64,000 nucleotides of DNA, taken from Ruminococcaceae bacterium KH2T8. GTDB lineage: Bacteria; Bacillota; Clostridia; Saccharofermentanales; Saccharofermentanaceae. The position numbers and the translations under genes are program-made. The notes under the pieces are model-generated. The model had not been told where the DNA came from. It ran no database searches and saw only the letters and a list, made by a program, of their open reading frames with translations. This document shows positions 37,222 through 45,117 of this stretch, piece by piece. Location: NCBI GenBank assembly GCA_900111435.1, contig FOIY01000005.1:186001-250000 (forward strand), read 5' to 3'. Positions within the stretch are counted from its first letter, which is position 1, and each line of letters starts with the position of its first letter.

Positions 37222-39006
37222 ATGGGGAAGAAGAAAAGCTCACTTTCGATAATACTTTTCCTCTGTACCGCAGCGGTATGCGCGGCTGTCATGTATTCCC
37301 TGAGATATTCATTCCTGTCCTGCAGCGACTCCGTATCGGAATTCGTCTACGGCAGGATCTACAGTTTCAGATATGCTTACGAAAGAGCTCTCGATTTCTG
37401 CCTTCAAAGAGGCAGGTTCGGTGTTATATTCCCGTTCGTCGTTGCCTTGAGATTCAAGATCCTCGGCACCGGATCTCCCTGGGCAGCCTGGGGACTTCAG
37501 CATATCCCGATCGCGGTAAACGTTATATTTATATCCGTACTTATCGGTAAGAAGGCGGGAAAGGAATACGGCGCGCTATTTGCGCTCGCTTTCGCGTCTC
37601 TGCTGCAGGTCAACGGCTGGCACAGCCTCATCACTTGTTATCCGCTGGACTTTATGTACGGACTGACTCTAGCTCTTATCGGATTCACGCTCTTTCAAAA
37701 GTCGCTGGAGATCAGCGGAAAGAAGGTATGGCTCCTCAGGGTATTGAGCGCATTTGCTTTCTATGAATCGATGCAGACATATGAGGCATTTCTCATGCTC
37801 TCGCTCGTATACGGATGGCTCTCTCTTCGCGAGGCGGTTCATGAAAGGGAAGGAAAGCCCGCGCTCACCAAGCTCATAAAGCCCGTCTTTTCACCTTTGA
37901 TCATCCACATCATCGTCGGTGTGATATTCCTGGCGCTTCGCGTCTATGTCAACGACCACCCGGTAGTCCCCACCGATGACGGAGTCCTCGATCTTCGCGA
38001 GCCCGGTACCGCAAAGGGATTTCTCGTAACGCTCGGAGCATTCTCGGGCGGCATGTTCCCCATGGCGGATCTTGTCCATCCCAGAGTAAGGACGGGGATC
38101 ACGGAGTACGGAGTCTCATGGCTTCAGACCGTGACTGCGATCATCGCGGGAGCGGGCTTTGCAGCATTTATCGCATCCGTGAGCTCAAGGAAAGAGGACG
38201 ACAAGAAAAGACGCGATACTGACCATGCCCTTGTGACCATAGGTATCGCGGGACTTATAGCCGCCATATTCTTCCCGTTCCTTCATGCTACGACCGGCGT
38301 ATATCAGGGCTGGGTAGTAGAAGGCCATCAGTTCGGTTATGTTCCCACGACGATCTCATATTTCGGATGGATCGCATTTATCGTATGCGTACTCTCGCTA
38401 CTTATAAGGAAAGCCAAGGGCATCAATGTTCTTTCCGTTGCAGTGGCCGGAGTAGTATTCTCACTCCTGACAGTTCTTACTTTCGGTATCAATAACGCAA
38501 TAAGGGAAGAGAAGATCGGCCCCACGAATGTCTCGTATTCGTACAAGGCGCAGCTCTTCTTCGCGGTAGCAAAAGACTGCGTATGTCCAGAGAACGGTTA
38601 TGACGTTATCTTTATCCCTGACTTTGAGGGCGTCCACGATCAGTATATGTTCAACGAGCTGATCCTGAGCTACGAGTGGGAAGGCAAGTACGACGTTACT
38701 GCCGTTAAGTCCGCAGATGAGTTCGTGAGCGGATTTGATTCTTACGAGGATCCCGGAGTCATAAGATACGATCCCGATTCCGATACCGGAATAGTCTGCT
38801 CCATCGACAGCATAGATAACGGAAACTTCGTAACGGACGGTGATATCAGGGTCGTAAGCGCTCACGGCGGAGAATATACGATTACATATGTCGAGAGCGA
38901 CGGTGATATCAGGACTTACGATTTTGAGCTCGAGCCCTTCGAGGGCATCACCTTTGAGAATACCGAGGGCGTGCCCGCGTATTCAATAGACATAGTAAGA
39001 AGATGA
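37222..39006 (+). CDS. Polytopic membrane protein, probable GtrC/GtrII-like glycosyltransferase
   Basis: A 594-residue protein with about ten to eleven membrane spans up to residue 420 and an extracellular C-terminal domain of about 160 residues. I do not recognise a precise family; topology, size and the acidic position after the first span (DSVSEFVYGR) suggest a GT-C enzyme of the GtrII type. Last gene of the glycan operon, starting 6 bp after the GT87-like gene. It would attach the sugar to a surface polymer (inference). Confidence 0.6.
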   Translation: MGKKKSSLSIILFLCTAAVCAAVMYSLRYSFLSCSDSVSEFVYGRIYSFRYAYERALDFCLQRGRFGVIFPFVVALRFKILGTGSPWAAWGLQHIPIAVNVIFISVLIGKKAGKEYGALFALAFASLLQVNGWHSLITCYPLDFMYGLTLALIGFTLFQKSLEISGKKVWLLRVLSAFAFYESMQTYEAFLMLSLVYGWLSLREAVHEREGKPALTKLIKPVFSPLIIHIIVGVIFLALRVYVNDHPVVPTDDGVLDLREPGTAKGFLVTLGAFSGGMFPMADLVHPRVRTGITEYGVSWLQTVTAIIAGAGFAAFIASVSSRKEDDKKRRDTDHALVTIGIAGLIAAIFFPFLHATTGVYQGWVVEGHQFGYVPTTISYFGWIAFIVCVLSLLIRKAKGINVLSVAVAGVVFSLLTVLTFGINNAIREEKIGPTNVSYSYKAQLFFAVAKDCVCPENGYDVIFIPDFEGVHDQYMFNELILSYEWEGKYDVTAVKSADEFVSGFDSYEDPGVIRYDPDSDTGIVCSIDSIDNGNFVTDGDIRVVSAHGGEYTITYVESDGDIRTYDFELEPFEGITFENTEGVPAYSIDIVRR

Positions 39007-39016
39007 ACAGACAGTG

Positions 39017-39025
39017 TGTTATAAT
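39017..39025 (+). promoter_or_regulatory. Extended -10 promoter of the lipoprotein gene
   Basis: TGTTATAAT at 39017-39025 in the 51-bp gap before the lipoprotein gene; no clear -35. Confidence 0.5.
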
Positions 39026-39057
39026 GCATCACAGCAATGAGATAAGGAGATCTTAAA

Positions 39058-40545
39058 ATGAAAAAAGCGATCAGAAAAGGATTAGCCGTGCTCTTTACGG
39101 CATCCGTGTTGATATCTGCTTCTTCGTGCGGTTATACGACCGCAACGTCGGAGACATCTGTTTCACTGGCACCCGGCGAGACGACTGCTCCTACGATAGA
39201 TTATTCGGAGTACAGCTTCGAGACGATGTACGGCAGCCAGCTCATCAATTATCTTAACCACCAGTACTATTTCGAGGGACAGCCTATCCCCATGGCCGAG
39301 TCGAACTTCTACTTTATCGACGCATTCCTTTCTCTTACGAGAATGGCTACATACGGCCAGTTCCCTCTTACTGCCGAGGGTTATATCGACCTTAGCGCTG
39401 CAGTAACTACCGAGATCCCCGATGACGGTATCAGCGAAGAGGGTCAGACATATGCTACTTACGGTGATTATTTCGTAGAGTATTCCGAGAGGATGCTCGA
39501 GAGCACATATATCATCAACTCCCTTGCAGCAGCAGAGAATATCACATTGTCCGAAGAGACTATCGCTACGATCGATGAGACGATCAATACTACATTCACA
39601 CAGAATGCTCAGGCAGGCGGTATCTCCGTAGATGATTACCTCAAGCTCTTCTATGGCGAAAGCTGCGACGTAGAGACGATGAGAACCATCATGTATAACT
39701 ACAAGCTCGCTGATATGTATACTGCCGAGTATATCGAGAACTACGAGTTCGCAGATGAGGACATCATGGTTCCCAACGTAAGATACGCACTCTTCTATGC
39801 TCCCGAAGAGCCTCAGGAAAATGAGGAAGTAGATGCCGAACTTCAGGAATCCCTCGCTAACGAGCTCTACGATAACTGCTATAACGATGAGACAGAGTCT
39901 TACGATATGGAGCTTTTCGATGTTTACGGCACATTCAGCGCAAGGCAGTATGAAGAGGGTGAGGACGGCTGCCGCCAGTATGGTGAAGTTCCTGTCGAAA
40001 GAGGAACGATGGTTCCCGCTTTCGAGGATTGGGCATATGACGAGAGCCGTGAAGAGGGTGACATCGAGGTCATCTATGCTCCCGAGTACGGTTACTTCGT
40101 AGTCGGCTACTTAGGCCTTACCGAGATCGCTCAGGAAGAGCAGGAAGAGATGGCCGTATCCGCTCTCGGCGAATATGTTACGGGTCTTATCACAGACGGA
40201 TCCTACAGCTTCTACACAGAGCAGGAATATGTTGCGGCAGCTCCCGTTGAGCCTTCTCCTACGGATGAGTCCGGTGTACCGATCGATACATCAAAGCAGC
40301 CCGAGAAGACTCCCATCAACCCCAAGGAGCTAATCGTTACGATCCTTGCAGGTATCGGAGGCGTAGCAGTCATCGGACTTATCATCTTCGGTATCGGATC
40401 ACTTGTTAAGAAGGGCAAGAAGGATGCTCCCGCTGAGGACGAGCCCGCTAAGAATGTTGATCCCGTCGATCCTTTCGATGAAGAGGATACAGACAGATTC
40501 TTCGAGGAAGATGAAGGCGAAAAGGATCAGGGCGACGAAGAGTAA
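39058..40545 (+). CDS. Lipoprotein with a C-terminal membrane span, PrsA/SurA-like
   Basis: 495 residues. The signal ends in a lipobox ISASSC (Cys24), so the N-terminus is lipid-anchored outside. An alpha-helical region (about 100-230; LSEETIATIDETINTTF) and a following segment (about 235-360) resemble the chaperone and prolyl-isomerase parts of PrsA/SurA foldases, though the isomerase signature is weak. After a Pro/Thr linker comes a second anchor, a membrane span at about 423-446, followed by Lys-Lys and a very acidic tail that should lie in the cytoplasm. Double anchoring is unusual. The start follows AAGGAG. A strong terminator follows. Confidence 0.7.
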   Translation: MKKAIRKGLAVLFTASVLISASSCGYTTATSETSVSLAPGETTAPTIDYSEYSFETMYGSQLINYLNHQYYFEGQPIPMAESNFYFIDAFLSLTRMATYGQFPLTAEGYIDLSAAVTTEIPDDGISEEGQTYATYGDYFVEYSERMLESTYIINSLAAAENITLSEETIATIDETINTTFTQNAQAGGISVDDYLKLFYGESCDVETMRTIMYNYKLADMYTAEYIENYEFADEDIMVPNVRYALFYAPEEPQENEEVDAELQESLANELYDNCYNDETESYDMELFDVYGTFSARQYEEGEDGCRQYGEVPVERGTMVPAFEDWAYDESREEGDIEVIYAPEYGYFVVGYLGLTEIAQEEQEEMAVSALGEYVTGLITDGSYSFYTEQEYVAAAPVEPSPTDESGVPIDTSKQPEKTPINPKELIVTILAGIGGVAVIGLIIFGIGSLVKKGKKDAPAEDEPAKNVDPVDPFDEEDTDRFFEEDEGEKDQGDEE

Positions 40546-40569
40546 TCTTCAACCGATTGAAATCTAACT

Positions 40570-40602
40570 AAGGGACTGCATGGTGAGTGCAGTCCCTTTT
40601 GT
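40570..40602 (+). terminator. Strong intrinsic terminator after the lipoprotein gene
   Basis: Perfect 11-bp stem, 40570-40580 with 40588-40598, 7-base loop, then TTTTGTTT. It could also work partly in the opposite direction for the minus-strand peptidase gene. Confidence 0.92.
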
Positions 40603-40652
40603 TTGTCGTCTTTTGTACGCGAGCGGGGGGCAGAGTGCCAGAGGGCGGCGAT

Positions 40653-40950
40653 GGTTCAAACAAATTGTCATATGGACGATTGTTTACACCTTTTTTAATG
40701 GGTCGGTTCCCACAAGTTTATTAATCGCCAATTGTTTGAACTTTTCGGCACGTTATATTTCAAACAATTTTGGATTTCGTAGATTGTTTGAACCATATTA
40801 CGTCTATGGGTTCAAACAATTGGTGTATATGGGATTTGTTTACACTTTTAAGTCTCGGATGGTTCAAACAATTCTGTAATATCCGATTTGTGTGACCCGG
40901 ACACCCTGAAATGGTTCAAACAATCATCAAATATCCGACTTGTGGGAACT
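40653..40950 (+). repeat. Six-unit, 52-bp-periodic array of inverted half-sites
   Basis: Six copies begin at 40653, 40705, 40757, 40809, 40861 and 40913, each exactly 52 bp after the last. Each is a 38-bp imperfect palindrome: left arm close to GGTTCAAACAA, a variable 16-bp centre, and a right arm close to TTGTTTGAACC; 14 variable bases separate units. All 12 half-sites keep ACAA at the inner end. Half-site variants include GGTGTAAACAA, GGTTCCCACAA and GGGTCACACAA (right arms given as their complement). This fills most of the 447-bp gap 40546-40992 between converging genes; 40603-40652 is GC-rich with nothing recognised. It is not coding and not a CRISPR. Function unknown; a protein-binding array is the simplest reading. 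Confidence 0.9.
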
Positions 40951-40992
40951 GCCGACCCGCCGTGAGCCTTATATATAGTTACTAAAGACGCA

Positions 40993-41826
40993 TCACTCGG
41001 GATCGACGGTAACGAATACGCATCCTGTATTGTCGGGGCTGTAGGTAATGTCGCTGTCCGCAAGCTCTGCGGGGATCAGTATTTCGTCTTCGGGGAGTCG
41101 CGCGATATAGTAACCGTCATATGTATACCAGGTGCCGATCTCGTAGGAATCTATATATTCTTCGAATGTTATATCGTATCTGCAGATTATCTCCGCATGA
41201 GGCTGGCCTACATATCTTATGTGCCAGGGCTCATATGCGAAGCCCGTGATGTCTTCCTCGCCTTCGGGATATCTGATGATGAAGCCGAATTCGCCGCAGT
41301 TGTCGTTGACGTATCTTCCGACCTGGGAATCTATAAAGGCGGAGCCTGCAAAGTACATTACATATACGTCGAGAGCAAGACCCGTCTGGTGCTCGCTGTG
41401 GCCGGGGACCGCCGCGACCTCGGGACCTTCCTCGTTATATACACGCTCCTGATCCTCAAAGCTCCTGTAGCTGCTCGAGACATAGAGCCTGTTGCCCATA
41501 TTCTCCCTGATGTAGTCGCTGAGCCTGCCGTAGTCCTCCGTGATCGCGGAGTTCATATAGACGTCGGTATCTCTGTAAAAGACGATATCGGGTTCAAAGT
41601 CGGATGTGAGGGGATGTTCGTTATTGACCAGCAGGAGGTTCTGAGAGTAGGAGATGTCCTCAGAAGGGGGCACGAGATCTTCAAAGGCAACCTGCCTGAG
41701 GTTCGGCTTTCTCTTCGTGCTGATCCTGAGCATACCGGTCTCATAAAGACACAGTACCGCGAGTGCGATCAGTATAACCGCCCATGGGGCGCAAAGGGTG
41801 ATCATCTTACGTTTTTCCGCTGACAT
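40993..41826 (-). CDS. VanY-like D-alanyl-D-alanine carboxypeptidase (M15)
   Basis: Zinc peptidase that trims the terminal D-Ala of peptidoglycan stem peptides, acting outside the membrane. 277 residues from the start chosen here. An N-terminal membrane anchor (about 8-28) precedes the M15 domain; the metal and catalytic residues are visible as SEHQTGLALD (His146, Asp153) and EPWH (Glu200, His202). The only clear minus-strand gene in the window. ATG 41826 lies 7 bp after a TATATT -10, so the transcript may be leaderless; an upstream ATG at 41844 lies before that -10. With no nearby terminator, its transcript should run through the 52-bp array. Confidence 0.88.
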   Translation of the reverse strand: MSAEKRKMITLCAPWAVILIALAVLCLYETGMLRISTKRKPNLRQVAFEDLVPPSEDISYSQNLLLVNNEHPLTSDFEPDIVFYRDTDVYMNSAITEDYGRLSDYIRENMGNRLYVSSSYRSFEDQERVYNEEGPEVAAVPGHSEHQTGLALDVYVMYFAGSAFIDSQVGRYVNDNCGEFGFIIRYPEGEEDITGFAYEPWHIRYVGQPHAEIICRYDITFEEYIDSYEIGTWYTYDGYYIARLPEDEILIPAELADSDITYSPDNTGCVFVTVDPE

Positions 41827-41832
41827 ACAGCT

Positions 41833-41841
41833 AATATAGCA
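41833..41841 (-). promoter_or_regulatory. Extended -10 promoter of the VanY-like gene
   Basis: On the minus strand TGCTATATT, an extended -10, with no good -35 (AGCACG at 17 bp). Predicted start falls on the A of ATG 41826. It is back-to-back with the gatC promoter. Confidence 0.45.
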
Positions 41842-41843
41842 CA

Positions 41844-41872
41844 TTTACTAAGTTTCGTGCTCATGATAAAAT
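41844..41872 (+). promoter_or_regulatory. Promoter of gatCAB
   Basis: TTTACT at 41844-41849, 17-bp spacer, TAAAAT at 41867-41872 with an extended -10 TG at 41864-41865. Predicted start near 41879, 21 bases before the gatC ATG. Confidence 0.65.
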
Positions 41873-41899
41873 TCTATGGTTAAGGACAAGGAGTGTTTT

Positions 41900-42187
41900 A
41901 TGGAAATAACATCAGAATTAACAGATTATCTCCAGCAGCTCGGAAGGATCAGACTGACTCCCGAAGAGAATGAGAAGACAATGAAGGATCTCGGTGCGAT
42001 CCTCGGATATATCGATAAGCTCAACGAACTCGATACCGCAGGAACTGAGCCGATGAGCCATGCTTTCGGAAGGACTAACGTATTCCGTGAGGATGTTGTG
42101 ACAAATGACGATATGAGGGATGACATTCTTTCTAATGCTCCCGAGAGCAAGGACGGAGCTTTCCTTGTTCCCAAGACAGTAGAGTAA
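41900..42187 (+). CDS. gatC: Asp/Glu-tRNA amidotransferase subunit C
   Basis: Small stabilising subunit of GatCAB, which turns Glu-tRNAGln (and Asp-tRNAAsn) into Gln-tRNA and Asn-tRNA. 95 residues; LGRIRLTPEENEKTMKDLGAILGYIDKLNELDTAGTEPMSHAF is the family core, winding around GatA. ATG 41900 follows AAGGAG; an upstream ATG at 41876 lies before the predicted transcript start. First of three tightly spaced genes. Confidence 0.95.
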   Translation: MEITSELTDYLQQLGRIRLTPEENEKTMKDLGAILGYIDKLNELDTAGTEPMSHAFGRTNVFREDVVTNDDMRDDILSNAPESKDGAFLVPKTVE

Positions 42188-42199
42188 GGGGTGCCTCAT

Positions 42200-43663
42200 A
42201 TGGATAAAGATACGATACTTAAGATGACGGCCCTCGAAGCAGGTGCCGCTATAAAGGCAGGTCAGACGACTTCCGAGGAGATCACGAAGGTATTCCTCGA
42301 TAAGATCTCTGAAGATAACGCCAAGTTCAACAGCTATATCACGGTCTGCGACGACGCTCTCGAGCAGGCACGAAAGGCTGATGAGGACATCAAGGCTGGA
42401 AAGCTTACGGGCGCTCTTGCAGGTGTTCCCATCGCGATCAAGGATAATATCTGCACAAAGGGCGTGAAGACGACATGCGCATCCAAGATGCTCGGTAACT
42501 TCGTTCCGCCTTACGATGCAACGGTAATAAAGAAAATCAAGGCTGAGGGTATGGTCATCCTCGGTAAGACGAATATGGACGAGTTCGCCATGGGTTCCAC
42601 GACCGAGACGAGCTTCTTCGGTCCTACGCTCAATCCCTGGGGCGAGAACAGGGTACCCGGAGGATCTTCGGGCGGATCTGCTGCATGTGTAGCATCCGAT
42701 AATGCTTATTTCGCACTCGGTTCCGATACGGGCGGATCGATCAGACAGCCCGCTTCGTTCTGCGGTGTTACGGGACTTAAGCCCACATACGGCACAGTCT
42801 CCAGATACGGACTTGTTGCTTTCGCTTCTTCGCTCGATCAGATCGGACCTATCGGCAGAGACGTTATGGACGTTGCCGCCATGTTCAACTTGATCTGCGG
42901 CATCGATGAGAAGGATCAGACTTCCACTGAAGTTACTCCCATCGATCTTGAGAAGGTGGCTTCTTTCGACGTTAAGGGACTTAAGATCGGTCTTCCCGAG
43001 CAGTATTTCGGCGAAGGTATCGATAAGGATGTTAAGGAGCAGGTAATGAACGGCGTTAAGCTCCTTGAGAGCAAGGGCGCGACGGTCGAGACATTCCCGA
43101 TGCCCATCGTCGATTATGCTATCCCTACTTATTACATCATCGCGTGCGCCGAGGCTTGCTCCAATCTCTCGAGATATGACGGCATCAAGTACGGCTATCG
43201 CCCCGAGGGTGTAGACGATCTTATGGAACTCTATATCAAGGCAAGATCCGAAGGCTTCGGTATGGAAGTAAAGAGAAGGATCATGCTCGGTAACTTCGTA
43301 TTGTCCTCCGGATATTACGATGCTTACTACAATAAGGCACTTCAGGCGAAGGCTCTCATCAAGGAGGCTTTCGACAAGGCTTTCGAGAAGTATGACGTAG
43401 TCATCGGACCCGTTGCTCCCACTACTGCTCTCAAGGCAGGCGAGAGCCTCTCGGATCCGCTTAAGATGTATCTCGGTGATATCTGCACCGTTCTCATCAA
43501 TATCGTGGGTCTTCCCGCGATCTCGGTTCCCTGCGGATTTGACGGACAGGGACTTCCCGTAGGAATGCAGCTTATCGGTAAGCACTATTCCGAGGAGCTC
43601 CTTTGCGGTATAACGGCCGCATTCCAGAAGGAGACCGATTTCCACAAGAGGAGGAACAGCTGA
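42200..43663 (+). CDS. gatA: Asp/Glu-tRNA amidotransferase subunit A
   Basis: Glutaminase subunit, an amidase-signature enzyme that releases ammonia for GatB. 487 residues. The Ser-cis-Ser-Lys triad is complete: Lys81 in AIKDNI, Ser156 in GGSSGGS and Ser180 in GSDTGGSIRQPASF. ATG 42200 is preferred, with AAGGGGTG upstream; a GTG at 42191 overlaps that ribosome site. 12 bp after gatC. Confidence 0.96.
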   Translation: MDKDTILKMTALEAGAAIKAGQTTSEEITKVFLDKISEDNAKFNSYITVCDDALEQARKADEDIKAGKLTGALAGVPIAIKDNICTKGVKTTCASKMLGNFVPPYDATVIKKIKAEGMVILGKTNMDEFAMGSTTETSFFGPTLNPWGENRVPGGSSGGSAACVASDNAYFALGSDTGGSIRQPASFCGVTGLKPTYGTVSRYGLVAFASSLDQIGPIGRDVMDVAAMFNLICGIDEKDQTSTEVTPIDLEKVASFDVKGLKIGLPEQYFGEGIDKDVKEQVMNGVKLLESKGATVETFPMPIVDYAIPTYYIIACAEACSNLSRYDGIKYGYRPEGVDDLMELYIKARSEGFGMEVKRRIMLGNFVLSSGYYDAYYNKALQAKALIKEAFDKAFEKYDVVIGPVAPTTALKAGESLSDPLKMYLGDICTVLINIVGLPAISVPCGFDGQGLPVGMQLIGKHYSEELLCGITAAFQKETDFHKRRNS

Positions 43664-43664
43664 T

Positions 43665-45104
43665 ATGGCAGAGTATGAGATGGTGATAGGACTCGAGGTT
43701 CACTGCGAGCTCTCGACAAAGTCCAAGATATTCTGCGGTTGCTCCACTAAGTTCGGCGGAGCGCCCAATACACACGTTTGCGAGATATGTTCCGGTATGC
43801 CCGGTACTCTTCCCACGCTCAATAAGAGCGTAGTAGAGTTTGCCGTAAAGGCAGGAACGGCGCTCAACTGCGAGATAACGAGGAAGAACAAGTTCGACCG
43901 TAAGAACTATTTCTATCCTGACCTTCCCAAGGCTTATCAGGTTTCGCAGCTCTATTTCCCGATCTGCCGCAACGGTAAGGTCGAGATCAAGACATCCGAA
44001 GGCACGAAATATATCGGCATCCACGAGATCCATATGGAGGAGGATGCAGGTAAGCTCGTTCACGATCCTTATACGGAGAAGACGCTCGTTGACTACAACA
44101 GATGCGGCGTACCTCTGATCGAGATCGTATCAGAGCCTGACTTCAGATCAGCCGAGGAAGTAATCGCTTACCTCGAAAAGCTCCGCGATACACTGCAGTA
44201 CTTAGGCGTATCCGACTGTAAGATGCAGGAAGGTTCCATGAGAGCTGACGTAAACCTCTCCGTAAGACCCGTTGGTCAGAAGGAGTTCGGTACGAGAACG
44301 GAGATGAAGAATATCGCATCCCTTAAGGCTATCGCACGTGCCATCGAGTACGAGCGCGACCGTCAGATCGATGTTATCGAGGACGGCGGAAAGATCACTC
44401 AGGAGACACGCCGCTGGGATGACGAGAAAGAGATGACATATACCATGAGATCCAAGGAGAATGCTCAGGACTATAAGTATTTCCCCGAGCCCGATCTCAT
44501 GCCTATCGTTATAAGCGAAGAGTACTTGGAGCAGGTAAAGGCAAATATGCCCGAGCTTGCCGACAAGAAGAAAGAGCGCTACATGAATGAGCTCGGACTT
44601 CCCGAGTACGATTCCGACATCATCACGGGATCCGTTGCTCTCGTTAAGATCTTCGAGAAGACGGCAGAAATCTGCGGCAACCCCAAGGATGCTTCCAACT
44701 GGATCCTTACGGATCTCCTTAAGATCGCGAACGATTCCGGCAAGCCCGTAGAGGAGCTCGATTTCAGGATCGAGTCCGTAGGTGAGGTCATCAAGCTCGT
44801 AAATGACGGCAAGATCAACAGAAAGACCGGTAAGCAGGTTCTCGCAAAGGTAGTCGAGGAGAATGTCATCCCCGAGGAGTATGTAGAGAAGAACGGTCTC
44901 GCACAGGTATCTGACCTGAGCTCCATCGAGCCCATCATCAAGGACGTGCTCGCAGCTAACGAGAAGGCTGTCGGTGAATATCTCGCAGGTAATGAGAAGA
45001 ACTTCCAGTTCCTTATCGGTCAGTCCATGAGAAGCCTTAAGGGTAAGGCTGATCCTCAGGCCGTAAGGACCGTACTCCAGAAGCTTCTCGATGAGATGAG
45101 GTAA
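43665..45104 (+). CDS. gatB: Asp/Glu-tRNA amidotransferase subunit B
   Basis: Kinase/transamidase subunit that binds the mischarged tRNA. 479 residues: the N-terminal catalytic cradle (GLEVHCELSTKSKIFCGCS with zinc-type cysteines, ending CEICSGMPGTLP), then helical and YqeY-like tail domains for tRNA binding. The ATG is one base after the gatA stop with AAGAGGAGG upstream. Presence of GatCAB implies that this organism makes Gln-tRNA (or Asn-tRNA) indirectly. Confidence 0.96.
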   Translation: MAEYEMVIGLEVHCELSTKSKIFCGCSTKFGGAPNTHVCEICSGMPGTLPTLNKSVVEFAVKAGTALNCEITRKNKFDRKNYFYPDLPKAYQVSQLYFPICRNGKVEIKTSEGTKYIGIHEIHMEEDAGKLVHDPYTEKTLVDYNRCGVPLIEIVSEPDFRSAEEVIAYLEKLRDTLQYLGVSDCKMQEGSMRADVNLSVRPVGQKEFGTRTEMKNIASLKAIARAIEYERDRQIDVIEDGGKITQETRRWDDEKEMTYTMRSKENAQDYKYFPEPDLMPIVISEEYLEQVKANMPELADKKKERYMNELGLPEYDSDIITGSVALVKIFEKTAEICGNPKDASNWILTDLLKIANDSGKPVEELDFRIESVGEVIKLVNDGKINRKTGKQVLAKVVEENVIPEEYVEKNGLAQVSDLSSIEPIIKDVLAANEKAVGEYLAGNEKNFQFLIGQSMRSLKGKADPQAVRTVLQKLLDEMR

Positions 45105-45117
45105 CAATTCAAGATCG

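Noticed and set aside
40653-40950. CRISPR array
   Set aside because: The conserved parts are only 11 bp and alternate in orientation; CRISPR repeats are 23-48 bp in one orientation, and no cas genes are near.
40653-40950. Integron attC array or coding repeat
   Set aside because: No GTTRRRY-type core or cassette genes are present, and 52 is not a multiple of three. The 99-residue open frame across the region contains the repeats in shifting frames and has no ribosome site.
41197-41823. Plus-strand open frame of 208 codons opposite the VanY-like gene
   Set aside because: The minus strand encodes a complete M15 zinc peptidase; the plus frame has no start context and no domain.
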